Source of the DNA: CAZKUN01 sp964555935
Lineage (GTDB): Bacteria > Armatimonadota > Zipacnadia > Zipacnadales > VGFC01
Length of the DNA: 47,686 bases
NCBI GenBank assembly: GCA_964555935.1
Contig: CAZKUN010000043.1
Coordinates: 1 to 47,686, forward strand
Reading direction: 5' to 3'
Under the pieces are notes generated by a model. That model saw nothing but the letters and a program-made list of their open reading frames with translations. It did not search any database and was not told the origin of the DNA. Shown piece after piece: positions 15,753-24,451 of this stretch; positions within the stretch are counted from its first letter, which is position 1, and every line of letters begins with the position of its first letter. A program made the position numbers and the translations under genes.

Positions 15753-16193
15753 TTGAGCAAGGAAACGGATAGCGCTAGTCGGCGCGACTTTGTTGGTGCG
15801 TTGTGCGGCGTGGGTGTTGCAGCGATGGGTGGCATGGCCGCGGCTGTGGGCGCCGGCTTTCTGTACCCCGTGAAGCGCCGCGAGACCAAGCCCCAGTTTG
15901 TCTGTCTCGAGAACGAAGTCCCTCAGGGCGCCACCCGTGAGATTGTCGGCCCCACCGGCCGAACCGTGCTTCTGATGCGCGGGAAGGGTGGCGAGTTCCT
16001 CGCGCTCAGTACGATCTGCTCCCACCTCGGCTGCAACGTCTTCTTCCGCCCGGAGCGCAACGAGTTCGACTGTCCGTGCCACAACGGCACGTTCGACGGC
16101 GAGGGAAACCCGCTAAGCGGTCCCGCGGAGCGACCCCTCGATCGGTATGCGACAGAAGTACGCGACGGCAAGATTTTCGTTCAGTTTGCTTAG
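15753..16193 (+). CDS. Rieske iron-sulfur protein of a menaquinol/quinol-cytochrome reductase
   Basis: 146 residues. A twin-arginine leader (SRRDFV at residues 9-14) and a hydrophobic anchor (17-37) precede the 2Fe-2S domain. Cluster ligands are in CSHLGC (Cys89, His91) and CPCH (Cys107, His110); Cys94 and Cys109 form the expected disulfide. The start is TTG at 15753 with a near-perfect AGGAGGT seven bases upstream. It passes electrons from the quinol site of cytochrome b to a periplasmic cytochrome. It is followed by cytochrome b after nine bases and by an octaheme cytochrome in place of cytochrome c1. Confidence 0.95.
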   Translation: MSKETDSASRRDFVGALCGVGVAAMGGMAAAVGAGFLYPVKRRETKPQFVCLENEVPQGATREIVGPTGRTVLLMRGKGGEFLALSTICSHLGCNVFFRPERNEFDCPCHNGTFDGEGNPLSGPAERPLDRYATEVRDGKIFVQFA

Positions 16194-16202
16194 GGGTGCG
16201 TA

Positions 16203-17281
16203 ATGGAAAAGCGTAAGACTCGCGAGTGGCTGCGCGCCATCCCCATCGATATCCATGGCCTGTATGAGAAGGCGGACGAGCATCTCCCCCACTCAGCAAA
16301 GCGGTGGTGGTGGTGTTGGGGAGGGGTCGTAATGCTCCTCTTCGTCCTGCAGGCCGCAACGGGCCTATTGCTGGCGATGTACTACCGCGCGGAGCCCGAA
16401 ACTGCCTACCAGTCTGTTGTGTTCATCACCGAACACGCCCGCTTCGGACGCTTCTTGCGGTCCGTTCACCAGTGGGCGCGACCTTCATGGTCATATCCCT
16501 CTTCTTGCACATGCTGCGGGTCTTCGTCACCAGCGCGTTCAGGGATTTTCGTTGGGGCGCGTGGGTGTGCGGCGTGGGATTGCTCGGCGTCGCCTTCGGA
16601 CTGGCGTTCACCGGATACTCCCTCGTCTATCAGCAACTCAGCTACTGGGCCATGACCGTAACGTCGAACATCATGGGGTCGGTCCCCATCATAGGGGCTA
16701 CTCTGAAGAGCTTCTTCCTCGCGGGACCAGACGTCAACCCGGCCACGCTCAGCCGCATGTATGCCCTCCACGTGCAGGTTCTACCGGCATCGATCATAGC
16801 TCTGATCGGCGGGCATATCTTCTTCGTCCGGTTGCTGGGCCTGCACAAACCCGGCTCGGAGAAGGACGTCAAAGAAGAGGACGAACGGATGGAGAAGGAG
16901 GGGCCATACCACTTCTTCCCCGACCACATCCTGAGCGAGACCGCCGTCTTCTTGTACTTCGTATTGGTCATCATACTGCTCGCCATCGCCGTGCCTGCCG
17001 TGATGGGCGAACCCGCCGACCCAACCACGACCCCCGAGCACATCAAGCCCGAATGGTACTTCCTGCCATTCTTCCACATGCTCAAGCTCGTGCCCGGGAC
17101 CGCCGGCATCATCATCATGGGTGTGATCGCCACGCTCGTCGTCTGTTGGCCGGTGATCGACCACTACATCTTTCAGCGCATCGACAAAGCGCTCAATTGG
17201 CGCTTTGAATGCAGTCTAATATTCGGCCTCATTGCCATCGGCTTCTATATGCTGTGGGCCGTGGTAGAGACGGTAGTTTAA
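16203..17281 (+). CDS. Cytochrome b of the Rieske/cytochrome b complex (one-base frameshift)
   Basis: Full-length cytochrome b read across two frames. The first frame runs from ATG 16203 to RSVHQW. The second continues GATFMVISLFLHMLRVF to the stop at 17281. The His pairs that hold the two hemes are both present: HQW to LHML (13 residues between) and LHVQV to GGHIF (14 between, as in b6-type proteins). The C-terminal quinol-site motif PEWY is intact, and N- and C-terminal parts are fused in one protein of about 359 residues. The frame break lies in the GGG run at 16474-16476: one added G would restore HQWGATF. Everything on either side is well conserved, so a consensus error is more likely than true inactivation. 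Confidence 0.88.
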
Positions 17282-17290
17282 GGGGGCGTC

Positions 17291-18889
17291 ATGAGTCTTA
17301 AGGCGAAGGAAATCACCATTGCCGTATTGTCAGTTGCTATCGTTGTAGTGCTTGGTTTCGTCGTGATGAAGGAGAAGGAACACGCGAGCGGCGAGCGCAT
17401 CGTCAAACCCAAACCCGACTCCGCCGGGTGCGTGAAGTGTCACGGTGAGGAGGACGCCAACGGCGGCCGCGGTCGCGATCCCGGCGTCGTCGCTCACTGG
17501 GAAGCCAGCATGCACGCCGAGCAGGGCGTCGGCTGCGCCGACTGCCATGGACTCCCACCAGCGGGTTCGGGTGAGGATCTCACCAACCCGCGCTACGTCG
17601 TCGAGACTGTCTGGGACAAGGAGTCGGGCATCAAAACCGTCTCGCTCGTCACCGAGAGCAGCGGCCCCATCGAGCGCCCGGACATCTGGGACCACGAGGG
17701 CATGGAGATAATCGTAGACGTCTCCCCGCGGACCTGTGCCCGCTGCCACGAGGAGGAAGCGCAGCAGTTCATGAACTCCCGCCACTCCTCGGCCAGCCAG
17801 TTCATCGGCTCGGTCGACAACTTCCTCGGTCGTTTCGCCGAGGGCCCGGCCGCGGCCATCAACGGTTGCCAGCAGTGCCACGGCAGCGAACTCAGGCTTG
17901 AAGAGCCGGCCAGCGGCAACACGGCGCCAAAGTTCGCCGCCGACACCTGGCCGAACACCGGCATGGGCCGCATCAACCTCGATGGCTCGTGGGGTTCGTG
18001 CTCGGCCTGCCACTCACGCCACGAATTCTCGCCGGCGGTTGCCCGGCGCCCGGACAACTGCGGCAAGTGCCACATGGGTCCCGACCACCCGCAGGTTGAG
18101 ATCTTCTACGAGTCCAAGCACGGCATCGCCTACCGCCGCAACGAGGACCTGCTTAAGCTCGACGTCCCGGGCGGAGAGTGGATCCTGGGCGAGACATACT
18201 CCCAGGCGCCGACCTGCTCGTCATGTCACATGGGCCCCGTTGCCGGACACGGCAACAACCCGGGTCTGGAGATGACCCATGATGTCGGCTCGCGCATTTC
18301 TTGGACGCTGCGACCGAAGATCTCGATCCAGCCGAAGGGCATCACCGCCCCGGACGGCACCGTCATCCTCAAGGATCCCGAGGGTCGACGCGACGACATG
18401 AAGACCGCCTGCCTGACCTGTCACTCGGACCAGTGGGTGGACAACTTCTACGTCCAGTACGACCAAGCGGTCGATCTCTATAACAAGAAGTACGGCGAAC
18501 CGTCCAAGGCCATCTACGAGTACCTCAGGGAGCAAGGGATCCTCGACACCATCCCGATGAACGAAGAGATGGACTACGTGTACTTCGAGATCTGGCACCA
18601 CGAGGGTCGTCGAGCCCGCCACGGCGCGGCCATGATGGGGCCGGACTACGTGCAGTGGCACGGCTTCTACGAGCTGAGCCGCAACTTCTACACCGAGTTC
18701 CTGCCGCTCGCGCAAGAGCTCGGCGACCACGCCGGCAAGGGCGAGCTGGTCAAGGCCCACATCGACCAGACGCTCAAAGGCGACAAAGAGGCCTACGAGA
18801 AGTACCACCGCTGGGCCGAGGGTCTCACCCCCGAAGAGCGCCAGACCATGCTCGAGTGGGAACAGGAGACTTACGGTTCGCGCGAGTAA
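17291..18889 (+). CDS. Membrane-anchored octaheme cytochrome c, hydroxylamine oxidoreductase-like
   Basis: 532 residues with one N-terminal transmembrane anchor (8-26) and eight CxxCH heme sites. They are at residues 47 (CVKCH), 82 (CADCH), 149 (CARCH), 193 (CQQCH), 237 (CSACH), 257 (CGKCH), 309 (CSSCH) and 374 (CLTCH). Segments typical of the HAO family are clear: WPNTGMGRIN, CHSRHEFSPAVARRP, CHMGPDHPQVE, SKHGIAY, THDVGSRISWTLRP, IWHHEGRRARHGAAMMGPDY. It lies nine bases after cytochrome b, where a cytochrome c1 would be expected, so it probably takes electrons from the Rieske protein. HAO relatives oxidise hydroxylamine or reduce nitrite or hydroxylamine; which applies here depends on the heme-4 cross-link Tyr, to be settled by alignment. 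Confidence 0.92.
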   Translation: MSLKAKEITIAVLSVAIVVVLGFVVMKEKEHASGERIVKPKPDSAGCVKCHGEEDANGGRGRDPGVVAHWEASMHAEQGVGCADCHGLPPAGSGEDLTNPRYVVETVWDKESGIKTVSLVTESSGPIERPDIWDHEGMEIIVDVSPRTCARCHEEEAQQFMNSRHSSASQFIGSVDNFLGRFAEGPAAAINGCQQCHGSELRLEEPASGNTAPKFAADTWPNTGMGRINLDGSWGSCSACHSRHEFSPAVARRPDNCGKCHMGPDHPQVEIFYESKHGIAYRRNEDLLKLDVPGGEWILGETYSQAPTCSSCHMGPVAGHGNNPGLEMTHDVGSRISWTLRPKISIQPKGITAPDGTVILKDPEGRRDDMKTACLTCHSDQWVDNFYVQYDQAVDLYNKKYGEPSKAIYEYLREQGILDTIPMNEEMDYVYFEIWHHEGRRARHGAAMMGPDYVQWHGFYELSRNFYTEFLPLAQELGDHAGKGELVKAHIDQTLKGDKEAYEKYHRWAEGLTPEERQTMLEWEQETYGSRE

Positions 18890-18900
18890 AGTGGTTTACC

Positions 18901-18948
18901 TGAACGGCCTCGACGGTGTAGTATCGCAAGCGCCGTCGAGGCCGTTCA
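18901..18948. terminator. Strong hairpin after the octaheme cytochrome gene
   Basis: Perfect 16-base arms (18901-18916 starting TGAACGGCC, and 18933-18948 ending GGCCGTTCA) with a 16-base loop, 12 bases after the stop. There is no T run, so it may be a factor-dependent terminator or an mRNA-stabilising stem before the next gene. Confidence 0.6.
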
Positions 18949-18990
18949 TCGAGACGCAGTCCAACACAATCCCTGGGGAGGGTCACACGT

Positions 18991-19638
18991 ATGCGACGCA
19001 GCACGTTGGTTGTCGTCCTAGTATTGCTCGTCTGTTGGCTGGCTTCAGCCGCGCACGCCGGCCGGTTCTTCGCCACGCCCTATGCGGGCACGTTGCCCGA
19101 GGGCAAGTACTCCATCTGGCACTTCAATGTCTACGAGGAACGCGCCTCCCAAGACTGGCGCTTCCTCAACCGTGTCGATGTCGGCCTCCACGAGGGCACG
19201 GAGCTGAGCATCCTCACCAACAACCCGCCCGGCGCCGGCAAGACGACCACATGGATCAACGCTCAGCACCGCCTGCTCGAGGAGAGAGACGACCGTCCGG
19301 AGGTCTCGATCGGCGTGTGGGACATGGCGGGCCGCGCTTCCTGGTTCATCGCCGCGGGCAAGAACTTCAAGGACCCGGTCGACCACGTCAACAACATCAA
19401 GATCGGTCTCAACTGCGGCACGGAGCGGCTCAACGGCCTCGGTGGCGGAGCTGACTTCCGCATCGGCGACGACTGGGGTGTCATGACCGAGTACATGCCC
19501 ACCAGCATGCGCCCGCCCGGCACCGACTCGATGAACTACGGCGCTTACTACTGGGTCAATCCCCGACTGCGCGTGCGCGCGTCGTCGATGGGCGGCAACC
19601 CGATGCTCGACTTCGTCTGGACCGACTTCATCAAGTAG
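18991..19638 (+). CDS. Secreted beta-rich (outer-membrane-like) protein of unknown function
   Basis: 215 residues with a clear signal peptide (RRSTLVVVLVLLVCWLASAA, cleavage after AHA). The mature part has short alternating strands with frequent Gly, Asn and aromatic residues (WRFLNRVDVGLHEG, VSIGVWDMAG, KIGLNCGTERL, GGGADFRIGDDWGVMTEY, RLRVRASSMGG) and ends with an aromatic strand (MLDFVWTDFIK). This resembles a small outer-membrane beta-barrel or DUF3187/YjbH-like sheet, but no family is assigned. GGGAGGG stands upstream of the ATG. It follows the respiratory genes and may belong to them, though a hairpin separates it. Confidence 0.65.
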   Translation: MRRSTLVVVLVLLVCWLASAAHAGRFFATPYAGTLPEGKYSIWHFNVYEERASQDWRFLNRVDVGLHEGTELSILTNNPPGAGKTTTWINAQHRLLEERDDRPEVSIGVWDMAGRASWFIAAGKNFKDPVDHVNNIKIGLNCGTERLNGLGGGADFRIGDDWGVMTEYMPTSMRPPGTDSMNYGAYYWVNPRLRVRASSMGGNPMLDFVWTDFIK

Positions 19639-19660
19639 TCACAACCCAATACTGACGTCC

Positions 19661-19693
19661 AAACGGGCACCGGACAAACTCCGGTGCCCGTTT
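19661..19693 (+). terminator. Rho-independent-type terminator
   Basis: AAACGGGCACCGGA (19661-19674) pairs perfectly with TCCGGTGCCCGTTT (19680-19693) around a five-base loop, 23 bases after a stop codon. Confidence 0.8.
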
Positions 19694-19770
19694 CGTGTTC
19701 TCGGGGGCCAGAGGCCTCGCGCGGCTCGACCCCGAACTCCCCGCAAGACATCCATCCCATGGAGATGCCC

Positions 19771-21264
19771 ATGCCACCCAACCTCTACTTCGGGGATATC
19801 CACAACCACTGCGCCGTCGGCTATGCCAAAGGCTCGCTCGAGCGCGCCTTCGAGATCGCCCAGGAGCATCTGGATTTCTTCGCATTCACAGGCCATGCCC
19901 AGTGGCACGACATGCCCGTCATGCCCGAGAACAAGCACATGAAGTGGGTCAACGGCCTCGCCGCCCACGAGAAGAACTGGCCCAAAGTCAAGGCTCTCAC
20001 CCGCGATGCCAATGCCCCTGGCGAGTTCGTCACCTTCGGGGGCTATGAGTGGCACTCGAGTTCCCACGGCGATTACTGCCCAATCTACCCGCACGACGAG
20101 GGCGAACTCATCTTCGCCTATACCGTTGACGCCCTCGCCTCGCGCGTCACCGGCCTCGGCGGCATCCTCATCCCCCACCACGCCGCCTATGCTCGTGACT
20201 GGCGAGGCATCGACTGGTCTCGCTTCCCGGCGACTGCGTGCCCGGTGGTCGAGGCCTTCAGCGAGCATGGCGCGTGCATGGATGATCGCGGGCTGCACCC
20301 GATGATCCGCCACTCAAACGGGGGGCGCACCACTGAGGGGACGCTCCAACACGCGCTATCTCTCGGTCTCCGGTTTGGCATCATCGCCTCGACTGACGAC
20401 CACTTCGGCTATCCGGGCGGATACGGCGAGGGGTTGGCCGGCGTCTGGGCGGACGACCTGACTCGCAAGTCCATCTGGGAAGCGCTCCTGGCGCGCCGGT
20501 GCTACGCAGTGACGGGCGACAGGATTCGGCTCGAGTTCACCATCAACGGCCACCCGATGGGCTCCGAGCTCGCCTACGACACCGAGCGCGACATCTCCGT
20601 GTCCGTCGACGCCATGGATGAAATCGACAAGGTTGAGGTGCTCCGCAACGGTCGCGTCGTCCACCGCGAGCACGTCCCCACAGTCCTTCCCACCGATCCA
20701 TTCACCGGCGGCCCATGCAAGCTCCGCGTCCAATGGGGCTGGGGGCCCTGGGCCGCTCTGGACATGGCGCGAACGGCTGAATGGCGTGGCAGGATCAGCG
20801 TGCGCGGGGGATCGCTCGTCGCCGCCACGCCATGCTTCCAGTCCGGCCCCTACGAGGAGAAGCTGCGCGACCGAGTGGCGGTCGAGGGCGCCACCGCTCG
20901 GTTCGACTCCTATACGTCGCGCCGCGATGCTCTCGGCGAGGACGCGACAAAGGGCATGATCCTCGAGATCGACGGACCGCCCGACGCGCGAGTTGTCCTC
21001 GAGCTGACCCAACCGGGCGAACGCACCCTCGAGGCAAGCCTCGCCGACCTGGCGGGCCATAGCCAGAGTGTCTTCACTGGCCCATTCACGAGCGAATCAG
21101 TCGTGCTCCACCGCCTGCTCGTGCCCGACTCCTACAATATCAACTTCACGTGGACGGATGCGTCGGACGCGCCGTCCGCCACCGACTGCTACATGGCCCG
21201 CGTCACGCAAGCCAACGGGCACATGGCGTGGTCCAGCCCGATATGGGTCGAGGCGGCAAAGTAG
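19771..21264 (+). CDS. PHP-like/CehA-McbA (DUF3604-type) metallohydrolase
   Basis: 497 residues. The protein opens directly with the metal site NLYFGDIHNHCAVGYAKGS (Asp-x-His-x-His). Further probable ligands are in FTGHAQWHD, GYEWHSSSHGDY, HHAAYARD and IASTDDHFGYPG. A C-terminal beta-rich region (about 260-490) carries no catalytic motif. Related CehA/McbA proteins hydrolyse esters or phosphoesters. ATG at 19771 is chosen because GGAG lies six bases upstream; earlier in-frame ATGs at 19759 and 19765 are alternatives. There is no signal peptide, unlike the paralogous protein at 32451-34757. Confidence 0.8.
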   Translation: MPPNLYFGDIHNHCAVGYAKGSLERAFEIAQEHLDFFAFTGHAQWHDMPVMPENKHMKWVNGLAAHEKNWPKVKALTRDANAPGEFVTFGGYEWHSSSHGDYCPIYPHDEGELIFAYTVDALASRVTGLGGILIPHHAAYARDWRGIDWSRFPATACPVVEAFSEHGACMDDRGLHPMIRHSNGGRTTEGTLQHALSLGLRFGIIASTDDHFGYPGGYGEGLAGVWADDLTRKSIWEALLARRCYAVTGDRIRLEFTINGHPMGSELAYDTERDISVSVDAMDEIDKVEVLRNGRVVHREHVPTVLPTDPFTGGPCKLRVQWGWGPWAALDMARTAEWRGRISVRGGSLVAATPCFQSGPYEEKLRDRVAVEGATARFDSYTSRRDALGEDATKGMILEIDGPPDARVVLELTQPGERTLEASLADLAGHSQSVFTGPFTSESVVLHRLLVPDSYNINFTWTDASDAPSATDCYMARVTQANGHMAWSSPIWVEAAK

Positions 21265-21288
21265 CCCCACCACACGGAGGCTCTCGAC

Positions 21289-23469
21289 ATGCAGTATGTC
21301 ATGCTCATGCTCATCCTCGCGCTGGTCCTCGGCTCATCCCTCGCCTGCGCCCAAGCCCCCATCGACATCGGCTCGCGGCTTGAGTTGCTCGTCGACGACT
21401 ACCTGCTCGACGCAATGACCGGCGACGCGCGGCTTCAGCTCCACCGCCCCAGGCGGAGCGAGATCGTCTTCCGCACGGACGCGAAGTGGGAGGGCAACGC
21501 CAGCGCCTACCAGTCCGTTTTCCGCGATGGCGACATCTACCGAATGTACTACCGGGGCACCCACTACCGCCACAGCGGGCCGCCTGCCCAGGCGACGGAG
21601 GACCACCCGTGGTTCCTCTGCTATGCCGAGAGCGATGACGGGATCAGCTGGCGTCGCCCCGAACTCGGCATCTGCGAGTTCAACGAGGCGACCAATAACA
21701 ACATCGTGCTGTCTCCGGAGATGCTCGCGGAGATCGGCGGCGACCCGGCCCATACTGCCGTCTTCCTCGACCAGAACCCGGCCTGCCCCCCCGAAGAGCG
21801 CATCAAGTGCATCATCCTGGGCAAGCCACACGGGCTGTACGCGCTGGCCTCGGGCGACGGCGTTCACTTCTCCATCATGAGCAAAGAGCCCATCATCACC
21901 GAGGGCGCCTTTGACTCGCAGAATCTCGCGTTCTACGACCCCGTGCGCGAGGAGTACCGCGAGTACCATCGCGGCTTCAAGGACGGTGTGCGCGGCATCA
22001 TGACCGCCACCTCAGACGACTTCCTGCACTTCCCCAAGCCCGAATGGCTCAGCTACACCGACTCGATCGACGAGCACCTTTACACCAACCAGGTCCAGCC
22101 ATACTACCGCGCGCCGCACATCTTCATGGGCTTCCCCATGCGGTACAGCGACCGCGGCTGGTCCGACCCGATGCTCGAATTGCCCGGGCTCGACGAGCGT
22201 CTCATCCGCGCGAAGTCCCACCCGCGTTACGGCACCACCGTCACAGACGGCCTGTTCATGACCAGCCGCGACGGCGGCTCCTTCTACCGATGGGCGGAGG
22301 CGTTCATCCGGCCCGGCCCGCGCCAACGCGAGTCGTGGGTCTATGGCGATAACTTCATCTTCTGGGGGATGCTGGAGACGCCCTCAACCATCGAGGACGC
22401 CCCAAATGAGATCTCCATGTACGCGGTGGAGGGCTACTGGGAGGGCATCGACACCAGCGTCCGACGCTACGCCCTCCGGGTCGATGGCTTCGTCTCAGCC
22501 TACGCGCCGTTCGACGGCGGCGGGTTCACGACGAAGCCGCTCACCTTCGACGGCGGCAACCTGACCATCAACGCAGAGACATCCGGCGCGGGCAGCGTCC
22601 GCGTTGAGGTCCAGGATGTCGATGGCAATCCGCTCGACGGCTACTCCCTCGAGGAATGCCCGCCCATCTTCTGCGATTCGCTCCGGCATGTCGTCCGCTG
22701 GGAATACGAGGGTGGAGACCTCCGGGCGTTGGCCGGCACCCCGATCAGACTCCGCTTCGAGTTGAGCGACGCGGACCTCTACGCATTCCAGTTCGTGCCC
22801 TTCGAGCCTGAACCGGAGCGCCCCGACACGGTCAACCTCGGCGCGTTGCCACGCAAGAGCAAGGACCGTCCAATCTTCGCCGCGATCAAGGATGACTTCG
22901 AGTCCGGCGAGCCGAACGCGCTCTGGACCATCCTCGCCGGCTCGCCCGACCGCGCCGAGATCATCACCGCCGATCCGCCCGGAGGCAGCGCCTGCCTGAA
23001 GCTGGTCCGTCTCGAGGAGAACCACGACGACGGCGGATCCGCGTGGGTTGCGTTGGGCCCGCAGGATGCCGCCGACTCAACGCGCGGCGCCGTGGAAGTC
23101 TCAGCGCGCGTCTACGTCCCATCGTCGAACGCCTTCGTCGTGGACATAGACGCCTACGATAGCCCGATTCGCCAGTTCCAGCGCCGAGCATTCAACCTGC
23201 GATTCTGGCCTGATGGGACGGTGAGTTACTACCGGACGATCGAGAACCCCATCGAGGGCGTAACGATCACGCCCGATGCCTGGCAGTCGGTCCACCTTCG
23301 CGCTGACCTCGACGCCTCCACGTTCGATCTAACGATTGAGGGCCAGACGGCAGTTGGCTTGCCCTTCGGCGACGACGGCATCCGGCGCGTTCAAGCGCTC
23401 TGTTTCAGCCCCAACCGCAACAGCTGCACGATGTACATCGACGACGTCCGCGTCCTCATCCATCCCTGA
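21289..23469 (+). CDS. Secreted glycosidase-like protein (GH32/GH43-type beta-propeller fold)
   Basis: 726 residues with a signal peptide (MLMLILALVLGSSLACAQA). The main domain (about 25-420) has five-bladed-propeller features common in GH32/43/DUF-type proteins of planctomycete-like bacteria: LLVDDYLLD near the start, DIYRMYYRG, LCYAESDDGISWRRPELG, FYDPVREEYREYH. Beta-sandwich-like segments with alternating strands follow (about 420-520 and 540-726, the latter LamG/concanavalin-like with FNLRFWPDGTVSYY). The catalytic acids of GH32/43 cannot be placed with confidence. It starts 24 bases after the CehA-like gene and follows GGAGG, so the two form an operon, presumably for degrading a carbohydrate ester or polysaccharide. 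Confidence 0.75.
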   Translation: MQYVMLMLILALVLGSSLACAQAPIDIGSRLELLVDDYLLDAMTGDARLQLHRPRRSEIVFRTDAKWEGNASAYQSVFRDGDIYRMYYRGTHYRHSGPPAQATEDHPWFLCYAESDDGISWRRPELGICEFNEATNNNIVLSPEMLAEIGGDPAHTAVFLDQNPACPPEERIKCIILGKPHGLYALASGDGVHFSIMSKEPIITEGAFDSQNLAFYDPVREEYREYHRGFKDGVRGIMTATSDDFLHFPKPEWLSYTDSIDEHLYTNQVQPYYRAPHIFMGFPMRYSDRGWSDPMLELPGLDERLIRAKSHPRYGTTVTDGLFMTSRDGGSFYRWAEAFIRPGPRQRESWVYGDNFIFWGMLETPSTIEDAPNEISMYAVEGYWEGIDTSVRRYALRVDGFVSAYAPFDGGGFTTKPLTFDGGNLTINAETSGAGSVRVEVQDVDGNPLDGYSLEECPPIFCDSLRHVVRWEYEGGDLRALAGTPIRLRFELSDADLYAFQFVPFEPEPERPDTVNLGALPRKSKDRPIFAAIKDDFESGEPNALWTILAGSPDRAEIITADPPGGSACLKLVRLEENHDDGGSAWVALGPQDAADSTRGAVEVSARVYVPSSNAFVVDIDAYDSPIRQFQRRAFNLRFWPDGTVSYYRTIENPIEGVTITPDAWQSVHLRADLDASTFDLTIEGQTAVGLPFGDDGIRRVQALCFSPNRNSCTMYIDDVRVLIHP

Positions 23470-23573
23470 ATCGACCCCGCGGGACGGTTCCGCGTAAACT
23501 CCGCGCAACGAAGCTGCATGATTTCAGTTTCAAATCGCCGGATTCCCCTAAATTCCAGGGGAATTGAGCATCA

Positions 23574-23602
23574 TTGAGCTTCCCGCGAGCGTTGCGTATG
23601 GT
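23574..23602 (+). promoter_or_regulatory. Predicted sigma-70 type promoter
   Basis: TTGAGC at 23574-23579 and TATGGT at 23597-23602 are separated by 17 bases, upstream of the GTG start at 23625. An 8-base inverted repeat (ATTCCCCT and AGGGGAAT, 23542-23564) stands just before it and could be an operator or the terminator of the previous gene. Confidence 0.4.
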
Positions 23603-23624
23603 AGACTAAGCGAAAGGAGCTACC

Positions 23625-24363
23625 GTGCTACGATCAGCGCAGCAGAGACAAAAGGCTTACATTGCGGGGATCTCGGTGGCGGCCCTGGCCGCGACCGTTC
23701 TCGTCGCGTGTACCTCCGGCGCGCCCGATTGGTTCCGAACCATCGGCTTCGCCATGGCCGCGTTTCTGCTTGGATCCCGGACAATCCGACTCTCGTGGAT
23801 GCTGGGCACGGTCAGCATTGGCTTCATGTTCGTCTTCGCGGCGATCATCGAGTTGGGGCCTGTCGCGGGGATCATCGCTGCAGCCGCCAGCGCGGTCGGC
23901 GGCATGGTCATCTACCCCAACACCGGACTGAAGCTGCGCAAGCCCCCCCGCCCACGTCCTCGCGGCGGCCGTCGGCAACATCGTCCTCGCCGCCGCCGTC
24001 TGTGGGGTCATCTACGCCCAACTCAACCAAGCGTACGTGCAGGTTGGACTCGAAGTCAGCGTGTTGCCGGCGTTTATCGCGGCAGGGATGTACTGGGCCC
24101 TCAACTCGTTTGGGGTGGCGCTACTGGGATCCACCACCGCCGAGAAGCCGACACTGCGGATCTGGTCCGACACCATCGGCTGGACAGTCATACCCTTCTA
24201 CGCGGGCGGCGCGGCCGTGATGGTCGTACACCTGATCGCGGCTGCAACCGGACCGTTCGTCTGGTTCGCGCTCATCCCCACCGCCTGCGTCCTCCATGTG
24301 GCGATGGACTTCCGCGCCAAGGCCCGCATCGCCCAACTCGCCGAAGAGAAATCCGCCGTGTAG
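23625..24363 (+). CDS. Polytopic membrane protein, frameshifted in a C7 run
   Basis: A membrane protein of about 245 residues read across two frames. Frame one, from GTG 23625 (AAAGGAG upstream), gives helices around residues 12-30, 37-49, 57-75 and 79-98, ending LKLRKPP. Frame two gives AHVLAAAVGNIVLAAAVCGV, then VLPAFIAAGMYWALNSFGV and VIPFYAGGAAVMVVHLIAA, to the stop at 24363. The break lies in the C7 run at 23942-23948; six C would join the helices in one frame. The pattern resembles the transmembrane N-terminal sensor part of HD-GYP or GGDEF proteins, but no output domain follows. Function is unknown. Confidence 0.65.
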
Positions 24364-24451
24364 GAGCGGGTTCAGCCGCGACACGCCAATCCAGGCTTGA
24401 TGCGCCCAGCGCGGCTTCCATCGCCCATCCCGGACGGACCCTCGTTCGTGT

